A DNA stretch of 41,699 bases from Streptomyces lonarensis (GTDB taxonomy: Bacteria > Actinomycetota > Actinomycetes > Streptomycetales > Streptomycetaceae): assembly GCF_012033735.1 (NCBI RefSeq), contig NZ_JAAVJD010000020.1, positions 1 through 41,699 of the forward strand, read 5' to 3'. The number at the start of each line of letters is the position of its first letter. Position 1 is the first letter of the stretch. The notes under the pieces were generated by a model, which made no database searches, was not told the origin of the DNA, and worked only from the letters and a program-made list of their open reading frames with translations. Below, piece after piece: positions 1 through 8,446 of the stretch. Made by a program: the position numbers and the translations under genes.

Positions 1-26
1 CGCCCGCCCCGACCCCGGGGCGGGCG
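1..26. terminator. GC hairpin, probable terminator of a gene left of the window
   Basis: Bases 1-10 (CGCCCGCCCC) pair perfectly with bases 17-26, leaving a 6-base loop. No U tract is present, which is usual for high-GC actinobacterial terminators. Its gene lies outside the window, so the assignment is inferred from structure only. Confidence 0.5.
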
Positions 27-184
27 GGCGCCGTCGTGTGTGCCGGGGCGCGATTGTCCGCCGAGCGGGCGGCTCGCATCCGCTGTGGCGGGCGTCACGC
101 GCACGGCGGGTCCGCGCGGGGATCGGTGGGTCTTATCATCCGGCATCAGATGATTTTCGGTGGATGAGCCCGAGGAGTCCGCGG

Positions 185-1228
185 ATGCCCGTTCGTTCCC
201 TCTCCGCCGGCTCCTCCGGCACCGGTCGCAGGCGCCGCACCCGCCGCACGCTGCTGTGGGGGCTCCTCGGACTCGCGGTGGCCGTGCTCGCCACGGGCGG
301 CTGGCTGTACCACCAGCTCAACGGCAAGCTCAGCAGCGTCGACATCGACGCGCAGCTCGCCGACCAGGGCGCCGAACGGCCGGAGACCGGCCCGGAGGGC
401 GGCCGGTCGATCCTGGTCCTCGGCACGGACTCGGCCACCGACCCGGGCGCCGCCGGGCTGCCGGCCGGGGCTGCCGGGGCCGGCACGCCCGCCGCCCCCG
501 GCGCGGAGCTCCCGACCTCCGGGGCGGCGGTGGTGGTGCGGCTGCCCGACAGCGGCGGCGCCCCGACCGCGGTCGGCATCCCCGCCACCCACCCGGTCCC
601 GGCCCCCGACTGCGCCACCGGCCAGGCGGAGGCCGAAGGGACAGAGACCGAAGGGACGGAGGCCGAGGGGACGGGCGGGGCCGAGGAGCCCGAGGAGGCC
701 CGGGAGGTCGCCTTCCACACCGTCCGCGCCGTCGGCGGCCCCGGCTGCGTCGTACGAGTCGTGGAGGGCCTCTCCGGCATCCGTATGGACCACTACATCG
801 AGGTGGACGTCGCCGGCCTCGGGGAGCTGGTGGACGCGCTGGGCGGCATCAGCGTCGAGCTGACGGAACCGGTCCGGGACGACCTCAGCGGCGTCACCCT
901 GGCCGCCGGCCCGCAGCGGCTCGACGGCTCCACTGCGATGGCGGCCGCCCGCGCGGCGGGCCCGGAGGAGCAGCAGCGGCTGCTGGTCGCGCTGTTGGCC
1001 GAGCTCCGGGACCAGGACGTGCTGGGGAGCCCCACCACCCTCTACCGGGTGGCGGAGGCCGCCGCCGCGACGCTGACCACCGACGCCGGGCTGGGCTCCG
1101 TCCCCGACCTGGTGGCCTTCGCGCGGGACCTCAGCAGTTCGGGCACCGACGGTGTGGAGATGCTGGCGCTGCCCGCCGACGCACCGGGCGCCGAGCCGGT
1201 CTGGGCGTCGCTCCGCGGCGAGGAGTGA
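185..1228 (+). CDS. LytR-CpsA-Psr (LCP)-like membrane protein, probably catalytically degenerate
   Basis: 347 residues. The ATG at 185 is chosen because GAGGAG lies 8-13 bases upstream; an in-frame ATG at 164 lacks this. The N-terminus has an Arg-rich cytoplasmic stretch (RRRRTRR) and one membrane segment (about residues 22-40), followed by an extracytoplasmic domain. The second half has LCP family features: GLSGIRMDHYIEVDVAGL and LVDALGGISVELTEP. LCP enzymes attach polyprenyl-phosphate-linked glycopolymers to peptidoglycan. The hallmark substrate-binding motifs are altered here: where the family has RSDT and IPRD there is TSGAA and IPATH, and the usual LAYVR...RQQ stretch is replaced by an Ala-rich one. 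I infer an LCP relative that has lost activity or been repurposed. A Glu/Thr/Gly-rich low-complexity insert lies at about residues 150-175. The gene converges on the downstream GNAT gene across a hairpin. Confidence 0.7.
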   Translation: MPVRSLSAGSSGTGRRRRTRRTLLWGLLGLAVAVLATGGWLYHQLNGKLSSVDIDAQLADQGAERPETGPEGGRSILVLGTDSATDPGAAGLPAGAAGAGTPAAPGAELPTSGAAVVVRLPDSGGAPTAVGIPATHPVPAPDCATGQAEAEGTETEGTEAEGTGGAEEPEEAREVAFHTVRAVGGPGCVVRVVEGLSGIRMDHYIEVDVAGLGELVDALGGISVELTEPVRDDLSGVTLAAGPQRLDGSTAMAAARAAGPEEQQRLLVALLAELRDQDVLGSPTTLYRVAEAAAATLTTDAGLGSVPDLVAFARDLSSSGTDGVEMLALPADAPGAEPVWASLRGEE

Positions 1229-1236
1229 GGCGGGCG

Positions 1237-1260
1237 GCGGGGGCGGGCTGCCGCCCCCGC
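1237..1260. terminator. Bidirectional hairpin terminator
   Basis: GCGGGGGCGG pairs with CCGCCCCCGC around a 4-base loop (GCTG). It lies between the convergent LCP-like (+) and GNAT (-) genes and can serve both. Confidence 0.65.
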
Positions 1261-1270
1261 GTGCCGGTGC

Positions 1271-2158
1271 TCAGCCCTGCCGGACCAGGTGCAGCTCGCG
1301 CGCCCCGGCGGTGAAGCCGAGGGAGCGGTGCAGCGCGTGCGCCTCACCGCCCTCGGTCACGCGGGTCGTCGCCGTGACGGCCCCGTGGCGTCGGGCGGCG
1401 TGGAGCGCCGCCAGCGTGGTGGCCCGCAGCAGCTCGGCCTGGCCGGCGACGCCGGTGACCTCCACCGGCTCCAGCGCCGCCGAGCGGTTGGCGTCGTCGA
1501 GCCACGCCAGGCGGGCCGCCGCCCCCGCACCACAGCTGGTCAGCCCGGCCAGCCAGTCCAGTTCGGGGCGGTAGGGCCAGCGCCGCGTGCAGCGCAGCCA
1601 CTCCTCCCTCGCCACCGCGGGATCGTCCCCGGCCCAGGCACCGACCGTGGCGCGCACCCCGGCGTCCGCGTCGCCGCGGACGTGCCGGAGCCAGTGGCCC
1701 TCCGGGGTCTGCGGGGTGGGCAGGTCGGTGAGGGCCCGCCGCAGGTGCAGGACGGGGCGGGGCGCGGCGGTCTCGTGGTAGCCGGCGGCGCGGAGCCGCG
1801 CGAGGAGCGCCTCCTCGCCGTCGGCGACCGCCAGGGCGGGCTGTCGGCCATCGGGGGCGGCCGCCCAGTCGAGCAGCTCCGCCGTCAACTCCACGTGCTC
1901 GGGGTCGATCTGGAGCCGCAGCGGCTCCCCCGCGGCGGCGCCGTCGCCGTGGCGCGCCCAGGCCACCACCCGGCCGTCGTCCTCCCACAGCGCGAGCGGC
2001 GCCGGGGACGCCGCGCCGGGGACGATCGTGCGTTCCGCCAGTTCCCCTATGTGCCAGCGGCCCGGCGCGCCGGGCCAGAGCCGCTGTGCGAGCGCCTGCA
2101 TGGCCCGCAGGTCGGCGGGGCCCTGGTAGGTCCGTCGTCGGTATCGGCCGTCGCTCAC
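1271..2158 (-). CDS. GNAT-family N-acetyltransferase, two-domain
   Basis: 295 residues from a GTG start, about twice the size of a single GNAT domain, so two tandem GNAT-like folds are likely. The C-terminal half is the better conserved. It carries a beta-strand/acetyl-CoA region (LEPVEVTGVAGQAELLRATT), a helix (LAALHAARRHGA) and the closing family signature ALHRSLGF, as in mycothiol-synthase-like and other actinobacterial GNATs. The first half contains WEDDGRVVAWARHG, a typical GNAT central strand. The substrate cannot be told from sequence. The upstream RBS is weak (GCGGGG). It is divergent from the glutaminyl cyclase gene, with about 150 bases between the two starts for both promoters. Confidence 0.75.
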   Translation of the reverse strand: MSDGRYRRRTYQGPADLRAMQALAQRLWPGAPGRWHIGELAERTIVPGAASPAPLALWEDDGRVVAWARHGDGAAAGEPLRLQIDPEHVELTAELLDWAAAPDGRQPALAVADGEEALLARLRAAGYHETAAPRPVLHLRRALTDLPTPQTPEGHWLRHVRGDADAGVRATVGAWAGDDPAVAREEWLRCTRRWPYRPELDWLAGLTSCGAGAAARLAWLDDANRSAALEPVEVTGVAGQAELLRATTLAALHAARRHGAVTATTRVTEGGEAHALHRSLGFTAGARELHLVRQG

Positions 2159-2310
2159 GTTCCCCGCCCAATCCGCCGGTGGTCCCGCGTCCGGTGACGT
2201 CCGGGGTCAACCACCGCGCCCGTGTGTGCGACGCTACCGGCGACGGACCGGCCGTGCCCAGAGCCCGGGGGAACGTCGGTATGTTCGTGTCCCCCGGCCC
2301 TGGAGGAGTC

Positions 2311-3147
2311 GTGTCCGGACCCCGCCCGGCCTCCGGCCGCGCCCTGGCCGCGGGCGCTGCGGCGGTGGCCGCCGCCACCGCGGTCGCGCTGCTCGCCGTC
2401 GGCGCCCGCTCTGCCGACGACGGGGCCGAACCGGACGCCGGGGAGACGCCCGAGGAGCTGCGCGTCCGGGTGCTGGCGACGCTGCCGCACGACACCGACG
2501 CCTTCACGCAGGGGCTGGAGGTGCACGACGGGGTGCTCTACGAGGGCACCGGCCGGTCGGGCCGTTCCTGGGTGTCGGCGACGAGCCTGGCGGACGGCGT
2601 TGAACGCGCGCGGGTCGACCTGCCCGAGCCGCTCTTCGGCGAGGGGGTGACCCTCACGGGTGACGCGCTGTGGCAGCTGACCTGGCGGGACGGCGTCGCC
2701 TTCGAGCGCGACCCGGAGACCCTCGCCGAGCGGCGGACCGTGCGGTACGAGGGCGAGGGCTGGGGGCTGTGCCACCAGCCGGAAGCGGACCGGCTGGTGA
2801 TGAGCGACGGTTCGGACACGTTGCAGTTCCGCGACCCCGTCACCTTCGAGCGGACCGGCGAGGTGCGGGTCGCCTCGGGCTCCGGAGAGGTCGACGACCT
2901 CAACGAGTTGGAGTGCGTGGGCAACGCGGTGTACGCCAACGTGTGGCACTCCGACACCATCCTGCGGATCGACCCCGAGGCGGGCCGGGTCACCGCCGAG
3001 ATCGACGCCTCCGGACTGCTCACGGCCGACGAGCGCCGCGCGGCCGACGTCCTCAACGGCATCGCCTTCTCGCCGGACCACGATGCCTTCCTGGTCACCG
3101 GCAAGCTCTGGCCGCACCTGTTCGTGGTCGAGTTCGTCCCGGTCTGA
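2311..3147 (+). CDS. Secreted glutaminyl-peptide cyclotransferase (glutamine cyclase)
   Basis: 278 residues. The GTG at 2311 is preceded by GGAGGA at 2302-2307; an in-frame ATG at 2281 is possible but lacks such a site. A signal peptide or membrane anchor (about residues 8-30, Ala/Val-rich) precedes a beta-propeller of the plant/bacterial glutaminyl cyclase family. Family blocks appear in order: FTQGLEV, FGEGVTLTGDALWQLTWRDG, GEGWGLCHQ, VMSDGSDTLQFRDP, LNELECV, ANVWHSDTILRIDP, VLNGIAF and VTGKLWPHLF. The enzyme converts N-terminal Gln (and possibly Glu) of peptides to pyroglutamate, here outside the cell. It is a monocistronic gene convergent with the next GNAT gene. Confidence 0.9.
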   Translation: MSGPRPASGRALAAGAAAVAAATAVALLAVGARSADDGAEPDAGETPEELRVRVLATLPHDTDAFTQGLEVHDGVLYEGTGRSGRSWVSATSLADGVERARVDLPEPLFGEGVTLTGDALWQLTWRDGVAFERDPETLAERRTVRYEGEGWGLCHQPEADRLVMSDGSDTLQFRDPVTFERTGEVRVASGSGEVDDLNELECVGNAVYANVWHSDTILRIDPEAGRVTAEIDASGLLTADERRAADVLNGIAFSPDHDAFLVTGKLWPHLFVVEFVPV

Positions 3148-3161
3148 CCTCGCCCGTCCAC

Positions 3162-3211
3162 CGCGGGACCCCGGCCCTCAGCGCGTGGCTGAGCCCCGGG
3201 CCGGGCCCGCG
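3162..3211. terminator. Compound hairpin between convergent genes
   Basis: An outer stem CGCGGG/CCCGCG (3162-3167 with 3206-3211) encloses an inner stem CTCAGC/GCTGAG and further GC pairing. It sits 15 bases after the glutaminyl cyclase stop, in the gap before the convergent GNAT gene. Confidence 0.5.
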
Positions 3212-3343
3212 ACGCCCTTCACGGCCATCTGCCGCGTTGACGAAAGACGCCCGGACACCACCCGGTACGCGGGCGCCCCTCCGCCGTGCAGCTGACCGCA
3301 TCCGGCGCCGCGAGCCGGCCGACGCAGGGTCCCGCGCCCGCCC

Positions 3344-3865
3344 TCAGGGCAGCCGGCGGTAGAAGAAGGTGCAGTCCTCCAGCGTTCCTGCGGGGTCGCG
3401 GGCGAAGTCGGGGACGACCCCGTAGGGGGTCCAGCCGTCCCGGCGGTACAGCTCCTCCGCGGGGCTTCCGGTCGCCGTGTCGAGCAGCAGCAGCGTCAGT
3501 CCGGTGGCCGCCGCGTGGTTCCGGGCCGCCGCCAGCAGCTCCCTGCCCAGGCCGGCGCCCCGGGCGTCCCGGTGCACCAGCAGCTTCCTGATCTCGCCGC
3601 GGTGGACGGCGTTGGCCTTCGGCGCCCGGTGCAGGACGACGGTGCCGACGACCCCGCGCTCGTCCTCGGCCACCCACACCTGCTGGGTGCCGGAGTCGAT
3701 CTCCGCTCCCTGCTGCCGCCACCACCGCTCCGCGGCCTCGGTGTCGAAGGGGGCGAGGAACCCCACGGAGGCCCCGCCGTCCACGGAGTCGGCGAGCAGC
3801 GGTGCCAGCCCGGGCAGCCGCGCGCGGAACTGCTGCGGGGTCAGCGGGCCGAGGACGCGGGCCAC
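3344..3865 (-). CDS. GNAT-family N-acetyltransferase
   Basis: 173 residues, the normal length for a single-domain GNAT. The GTG start has GAGGAG about 8 bases upstream. Motif A, which binds the acetyl-CoA pyrophosphate, is clear: IRKLLVHRDARGAGLGRELL (R-x-x-G-x-G type). It is followed by the helix AAARNHAAATGLTLLLLDT and the C-terminal AEELYRRDGW. A central strand, VWVAEDERGVVGTVVLHR, precedes it. The acceptor substrate is unknown. It is transcribed in the same direction as dxs and lies 118 bases downstream, but a strong hairpin separates the two, so it is probably its own unit. Confidence 0.85.
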   Translation of the reverse strand: MARVLGPLTPQQFRARLPGLAPLLADSVDGGASVGFLAPFDTEAAERWWRQQGAEIDSGTQQVWVAEDERGVVGTVVLHRAPKANAVHRGEIRKLLVHRDARGAGLGRELLAAARNHAAATGLTLLLLDTATGSPAEELYRRDGWTPYGVVPDFARDPAGTLEDCTFFYRRLP

Positions 3866-3947
3866 GGTAATGCTCCTCGCGGTGGCGGCCGGGCACGGCG
3901 GTCCGGTCGGACGGGGGTCGGGGACGACAACGGGGACGGAGCCGGTC

Positions 3948-3972
3948 CGCCGCCCGCGCAGTGCGGGCGGCG
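3948..3972 (-). terminator. Hairpin terminator downstream of dxs
   Basis: CGCCGCCCGC (3948-3957) pairs perfectly with 3963-3972 around a 5-base loop, 11 bases after the dxs stop codon on the minus strand. Confidence 0.7.
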
Positions 3973-3983
3973 CACCACCGGGA

Positions 3984-5888
3984 TCAGGCCCGGGCGGTGT
4001 CGAGGCTGCCGTCGAGTCGGGCGACGTGACCGGTGACCTCGCGGGCGATGTCGGGCGCGGTCAGCCCGATGGCGGCCATGACGTCCTTGCGGGAGCCGTG
4101 GTCGAGGAACTGCGGCGGGATGCCGAAGTCCCGCACCGGGACGTCGACCTCGGCGTCGCGCAGCGCCTGCGCCACGGTCGAGCCGACGCCGCCGACCCGG
4201 CTGTTGTCCTCCACGGTGACCACGAGGCGGTGGCGCGCGGCGAGGCCGGGCAGCTCCGGGTCGACGGGCTTGACCCAACGCGGGTCCACCACCGTGCAGG
4301 AGAGACCCTGCCGGCCGAGGAGCTCCGCGGTCTCCAGGCACATCGGCGCGAGGGCGCCCACGGACAGCAGCAGCACGTCGGGACGGTCGGTGCCCTCCTG
4401 CGGCGCCCGGAGCACGTCCATACCGCCGACGGTGCCCACGGACGGCACCGACGGGCCGACCGCGCCCTTGGAGTAACGCACCACGGTGGGAGCGTCCTTG
4501 ACATCGACGGCCTCGCGGAGCTGCAGCCGCAGCTGCTCGGCGTCGCGGGGAGCGGCGAGGCGGAGGCCGGGGACGCACTGCAGGATCGACATGTCCCACA
4601 TGCCGTGATGGGAAGCGCCGTCCGGGCCGGTGACCCCGGCGCGGTCCAGCACGAAGGTCACACCGAGCTTGTGCAGGGCCACGTCCATCAGCAGCTGGTC
4701 GAACGCGCGGTTGAGGAACGTCGCGTACACCGCGAAGACCGGATGCAGCCCGCCGGCGGCGAGACCGGCCGCGGAGACCGCGCCGTGCTGCTCGGCGATG
4801 CCCACGTCGAAGACCCGCTCGGGGAACTCGTCCGCGAACTCCTTGAGCCCCACCGGGCGGAGCATGGCGGCGGTGATGGCGACGACGTCGCGGCGCTCGC
4901 GGCCGATGCGGACGATCTCGTCGCCGAAGACGGAGGTCCAGTCGGCGCCGGCCGCGGCGACCGGGAGGCCGGTGTCGGGGTGGATCACGCCGACCGCGTG
5001 GAACTGGTCGGCCTCGTCCTCGCGGGCGGGGCGGTAGCCGCGGCCCTTCTCGGTGAGGCAGTGGACGATGACCGGGCCGCCGAACCGGCGGGCACGCTGG
5101 AGGGCGGACTCCAGCGCCTCGATGTCGTGGCCGTCGATCGGGCCGACGTACTTGAGGCCGAGGTCCTCGAACATGCCCTGCGGGGCGATGAAGTCCTTCA
5201 GCCCCTTCTTCGCCCCGTGCAGCGCGTCGTGCAGCGGCTTGCCGACGACCGGGGTCCGGTTGAGGACCTCCTTGCCGAGGGCGAGGAACTTCTCGTAGCC
5301 GTCGGTGGTGCGCAGCGTCGCCAGGTGGTTGGCGAGACCGCCGATCGTGGGCGAGTAGGAGCGCTCGTTGTCGTTGACGACGATGACCAGCGGCCGGTCC
5401 TTGGCGCCGGCGATGTTGTTCATCGCCTCCCAGGCCATGCCGCCCGTCAGCGCGCCGTCGCCTGTGACGGCGACGACGTGGTCGTCGCGGCCGTGCAGCT
5501 GGTTGGCCTTGGAGAGGCCGTCGGCCCAGCCCAGCACGGTGGAGGCGTGGCTGTTCTCGATGACGTCGTGCTCGGACTCGGCCTGCGAGGGGTAGCCGGA
5601 GAGGCCGCCCGCGGAACGCAGCCGGCTGAAGTCCTGGCGTCCGGTGAGGAGTTTGTGGACGTAGCTCTGGTGGCCGGTGTCCCACAGGATGCGGTCGGCC
5701 GGGGAGTCGAAGACACGGTGCAGCGCGATCGTCAGTTCGACGACACCGAGGTTGGGGCCCAGATGTCCGCCGGTCTTGGAGATCGAGTCGATCAGGAAGG
5801 TCCGGATCTCCTCGGCCAGGGTCACCAGCTCCTCCTGGCTGAGCTGGTCAAGATCGCGCGGTCCCGTGATGCGGGTCAGCAGCGCCAC
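3984..5888 (-). CDS. dxs: 1-deoxy-D-xylulose-5-phosphate synthase
   Basis: 634 residues, normal for DXS, starting at GTG with AGGAGG just upstream. DXS condenses pyruvate and glyceraldehyde 3-phosphate to 1-deoxy-D-xylulose 5-phosphate with thiamine diphosphate and Mg2+. This is the entry step of the MEP isoprenoid pathway and also supplies thiamine and pyridoxal synthesis. Visible features are [14 protein letters not shown] near residue 40, [15 protein letters not shown] near residue 70, and the ThDP/Mg motif starting GDGALTGGM (143-151) and closing with Asn157-Asn158. [13 protein letters not shown] and the transketolase pyrimidine-binding region GIAEQHGAV follow. The C-terminal transketolase domain is complete. 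In my recollection S. coelicolor has a dxs paralogue (SCO6013) in the same position relative to xylFGH. Confidence 0.97.
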   Translation of the reverse strand: MALLTRITGPRDLDQLSQEELVTLAEEIRTFLIDSISKTGGHLGPNLGVVELTIALHRVFDSPADRILWDTGHQSYVHKLLTGRQDFSRLRSAGGLSGYPSQAESEHDVIENSHASTVLGWADGLSKANQLHGRDDHVVAVTGDGALTGGMAWEAMNNIAGAKDRPLVIVVNDNERSYSPTIGGLANHLATLRTTDGYEKFLALGKEVLNRTPVVGKPLHDALHGAKKGLKDFIAPQGMFEDLGLKYVGPIDGHDIEALESALQRARRFGGPVIVHCLTEKGRGYRPAREDEADQFHAVGVIHPDTGLPVAAAGADWTSVFGDEIVRIGRERRDVVAITAAMLRPVGLKEFADEFPERVFDVGIAEQHGAVSAAGLAAGGLHPVFAVYATFLNRAFDQLLMDVALHKLGVTFVLDRAGVTGPDGASHHGMWDMSILQCVPGLRLAAPRDAEQLRLQLREAVDVKDAPTVVRYSKGAVGPSVPSVGTVGGMDVLRAPQEGTDRPDVLLLSVGALAPMCLETAELLGRQGLSCTVVDPRWVKPVDPELPGLAARHRLVVTVEDNSRVGGVGSTVAQALRDAEVDVPVRDFGIPPQFLDHGSRKDVMAAIGLTAPDIAREVTGHVARLDGSLDTARA

Positions 5889-6129
5889 CCGTGCCTCCTA
5901 GCTGTCGATCTGCGTGCCGTCACACGGCGGACGGCTCCGTTGCCGATCCGTCGAGTCTAATGTTCCGTCCGGGCGGCCCGTCGCGGAGCTGTGCGAGATA
6001 GGTCACCCGGAGGGCTCAGGAAGCCGGGTGGGCCGCCCCGCACCGACGCCCCGCGCACCGGGGGCCGGCCACGGTCGGTGACGGGACGCCGGTGGTGCGC
6101 GGGGCGTGGGGCGAACGGGTGCGGACGCC

Positions 6130-6196
6130 GGGGCGTGTCGTTCGGATCGTCGGACACCGGGCCGCGGTCCCCCGACCGATCCGAACGACACACCCC
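6130..6196 (-). terminator. Long hairpin directly after xylH
   Basis: An inverted repeat of about 23 base pairs: 6130-6153 pairs with 6172-6196, with one mismatch near the base and one bulged base. Each arm contains GTGTCGTTCGGATC or its complement. The loop is about 18 bases. It abuts the xylH stop codon at 6197, so it most likely ends the xylFGH transcript. The remaining roughly 240 bases back to the dxs start (5889-6129) show no gene and presumably carry the dxs promoter. Confidence 0.75.
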
Positions 6197-7465
6197 CTAG
6201 GTTCGGCCGGCGGTGCGTTGCGTCCGGCGCGAGACGGAGTCGACGACGACCGCGATCAGCAGCACCGCACCGGTGATCATGTACTGGATCTCGCTGGCCA
6301 TGCCGAGGAGGTTCAGGCCGGTGGTGATGGACTGGATGACCAGGGTCCCCAGCAGCGCCGACCAGATCCAGCCGCGTCCGCCGAAGAGGCTGGTACCGCC
6401 GATAACGGCCGCGGCGATGACGTTCATCAGCAGGTTTCCGGAGCCAAGGCTCTTGGAGGCGCCGCCGGCCTGCGCCGCCCAGAACAGGCCGCCGAGCGCG
6501 GCGAGCGAGCTGGCGATGGTGAAGACCGTCAGCCGCACGCGGACCACGTTGATGCCGGCGCGCCGCGCGGCCTCGGCGTTGCCGCCGACCGCGAAGATCT
6601 GCCGCCCGTAGGAGGTGCGGCGCACCATGAAGTCGGCGGCGATCAGCACCGCGAGGAAGATGACGAGGGCCAGCGGCAGCCCGCGGTGCTGGTTGAGCAC
6701 GTAGGCGACGGTGAAGGCGGCCACCGCGACCAGACCGATCCGCACCGCGAGGTCGACCATCTGGCGGTTGGGCAGCTTGGCCGCCGCGCGCCGTCGCTCG
6801 CCCGTCCAGAGGGCGGCGGCGTAACCGAGCGTGATCACCAGGGCAAGGCCGTAGGCGGCCGCGATGTCACTGAAGTAGAAGTTGTTGAAATCCCGGACGA
6901 GGCTGTCGCGGGGGATGTTGATGGTCCCCTCGCTGCCCATGATCCAGATCTGCAGGCCGCTCCACCCGAGGAAGCCGGCGAGGGTGACGACGAACGCGGG
7001 GACGCCGATCTTCGCGAAGAAGAACCCGTGGATGGTGCCGACGACCGCGCCCGCGGCGATGGCCAGCACGATGGCGAGCAGGTCGTTGACGCCCTGACCG
7101 ACGCTCAGGACGGCCCAGATCGCGGCGCTGAGCCCCGCCATGGAGCCGACGGAGAGGTCGATCTCGCCCAGCAGCAGCACCAGCACGATCCCGACCGCCA
7201 TGAGACCGGGGCCGGCGATGTAGACGGTGATGTTGCTGAGGTTGCCCGGGGTGAGGAAGGTGCCGGTCAGCGACTGGAAGACGACGGCGATGATGATCAG
7301 GCCGACGACGACGGGTATGGCGCCGAGCTCACCGCCGCGTATCTTGCGGCGGAACTCCTCTACGTACCCGGCCATGCCGCGTTCGCGGACCAGGAGCCGG
7401 GGGTCGACCACGGGTGCGGCCGCGCCTGCCGGCTCCTGCTCGCCGGTCGGGGTGGTGCCGCTCAT
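6197..7465 (-). CDS. xylH: Xylose/ribose-type ABC transporter permease
   Basis: 422 residues. The ATG at 7465 overlaps the stop of the ATPase gene (ATGA), so translation is probably coupled. It is a BPD_transp_2 family (RbsC/XylH-type) permease. After a roughly 60-residue hydrophilic N-terminus there are about 10-12 hydrophobic segments and the family's conserved stretches: TPGNLSNITVYIAGPGLMAVG, VLLLGEIDLSVGS, FFFAKIGVPAFVVTLAGFLGW, FAVGGNAEAARRAGI and AAAVIGGTSLFGGRG. The length is typical of XylH-type permeases, longer than RbsC (about 320). It forms the membrane channel for the sugar delivered by the upstream lipoprotein. Any ORF call extending further upstream is a shadow of the ATPase gene. 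Confidence 0.92.
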   Translation of the reverse strand: MSGTTPTGEQEPAGAAAPVVDPRLLVRERGMAGYVEEFRRKIRGGELGAIPVVVGLIIIAVVFQSLTGTFLTPGNLSNITVYIAGPGLMAVGIVLVLLLGEIDLSVGSMAGLSAAIWAVLSVGQGVNDLLAIVLAIAAGAVVGTIHGFFFAKIGVPAFVVTLAGFLGWSGLQIWIMGSEGTINIPRDSLVRDFNNFYFSDIAAAYGLALVITLGYAAALWTGERRRAAAKLPNRQMVDLAVRIGLVAVAAFTVAYVLNQHRGLPLALVIFLAVLIAADFMVRRTSYGRQIFAVGGNAEAARRAGINVVRVRLTVFTIASSLAALGGLFWAAQAGGASKSLGSGNLLMNVIAAAVIGGTSLFGGRGWIWSALLGTLVIQSITTGLNLLGMASEIQYMITGAVLLIAVVVDSVSRRTQRTAGRT

Positions 7466-8313
7466 GCTGTCTCCTCGCCGGCTTCGGTGGTGCGGTTGCG
7501 GTCGTCGTCGGCCGCGGCGTCCGTCGACGGCGCGGCACCGTCCTTGGTGAGGGTGCGCGCGCTGCGACGCGTGACCGCGTTGTCGGCGGCACCGGTGATG
7601 GCGGCGACGATCTCCTCGTGGCTGGTCTCCGCGACCGGGAAGATGCCGTTGTTGCGTCCCAGCCGCAGCACGGCGACCTCGTCGGCGACCGCGCGGACGT
7701 CCGCCATGTTGTGGCTGATGAGGACGACGGCGAGCCCCCGGCGGCGCAGCAGCTCCACCAGGTCGAGCACCTGGGCCGTCTGCTCGACGCCGAGCGCGGC
7801 GGTCGGCTCGTCGAGCACCACCACCTCGGGCTCGCCGATCAGGGCGCGCGCGATGGCGACGACCTGCCGCTGCCCGCCGGAGAGCGAGGCGACGGGGATG
7901 CGCACGCTGGGGATGCGGATCGACAGGCTGTCCAGGAGCTCCCGGCAGCGGGCCTCCATGGCGACCTCGTCGAGGACCCCCAGGGAGCGGGTCTCCCGGC
8001 CGAGGTAGAGGTTGGCGACGACGTCGAGGTTGTCGCAGAGCGCGAGGTCCTGGTAGACGGTGGCGATGCCGAGGTCCTGGGAGTCCTGGGGGCGCGCGAT
8101 GCGGTGCGCCCGGCCCTTCCACTCGATCGTCCCGGCGTCGGCGGTGTATACCCCGGCGATCGTCTTCACCAGGGTGGACTTGCCGGCGCCGTTGTCGCCG
8201 ACGAGGGCGGTGACACGGCCGGCGTGGATCTCCAGGTCGATGTCGCTGAGGGCCTGGACGGCGCCGAAGCGTTTGGAGACGCCACGCAGCGCCAGCAGCG
8301 GTGCGGTGGTCAT
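7462..8313 (-). CDS. xylG: Sugar ABC transporter ATP-binding protein
   Basis: 283 residues. The ATG at 8313 is chosen for AAGGAG about 10 bases upstream and because the domain begins at once (LLALRGVSKRFGAVQALSDI). It has a single nucleotide-binding domain: Walker A GDNGAGKST, Q-loop VYQDLAL, signature LSGGQRQ, Walker B VVVLDEPTAALG and H-loop LISHN. Enterobacterial XylG/RbsA contain two fused NBDs (about 500 residues). This protein is a one-NBD version and would act as a homodimer, as in other actinobacterial carbohydrate-uptake (CUT2) systems. The C-terminal roughly 40 residues are hydrophilic and poorly conserved. It powers the XylH channel. Confidence 0.92.
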   Translation of the reverse strand: MTTAPLLALRGVSKRFGAVQALSDIDLEIHAGRVTALVGDNGAGKSTLVKTIAGVYTADAGTIEWKGRAHRIARPQDSQDLGIATVYQDLALCDNLDVVANLYLGRETRSLGVLDEVAMEARCRELLDSLSIRIPSVRIPVASLSGGQRQVVAIARALIGEPEVVVLDEPTAALGVEQTAQVLDLVELLRRRGLAVVLISHNMADVRAVADEVAVLRLGRNNGIFPVAETSHEEIVAAITGAADNAVTRRSARTLTKDGAAPSTDAAADDDRNRTTEAGEETA

Positions 8314-8403
8314 GGTGCGGTGTGCTCCTTCGCGGGCTGGAACCCGCCGGGAGGGCGGCCCGGCGGGCGCGTCCGCCCGGGGCGGTCGGCCGCTCCGGGC
8401 GGG

Positions 8404-8434
8404 GCGGGGCCGAGGGGCACGCCCCCGGCCCCGC
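8404..8434 (-). terminator. Intercistronic hairpin between xylF and xylG
   Basis: An outer stem GCGGGGCCG/CGGCCCCGC and an inner stem GGGG-CACG-CCCC with one bulged base begin 12 bases past the xylF stop. Such hairpins commonly stabilise the binding-protein mRNA, or partly stop transcription so that the binding protein is made in excess. That role is inferred. Confidence 0.55.
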
Positions 8435-8446
8435 ACGTGGGGTGAC

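Noticed and set aside
3477-5960. Very long plus-strand open frame opposite dxs
   Set aside because: It is an antisense shadow of dxs caused by high GC. The minus strand gives a full DXS with all motifs, while the plus-strand product is Gly/Val/His-rich without any family feature.
5957-6193. Short open frames between dxs and xylH
   Set aside because: They are Arg/Pro-rich, without a good RBS, and overlap the long hairpin after xylH.
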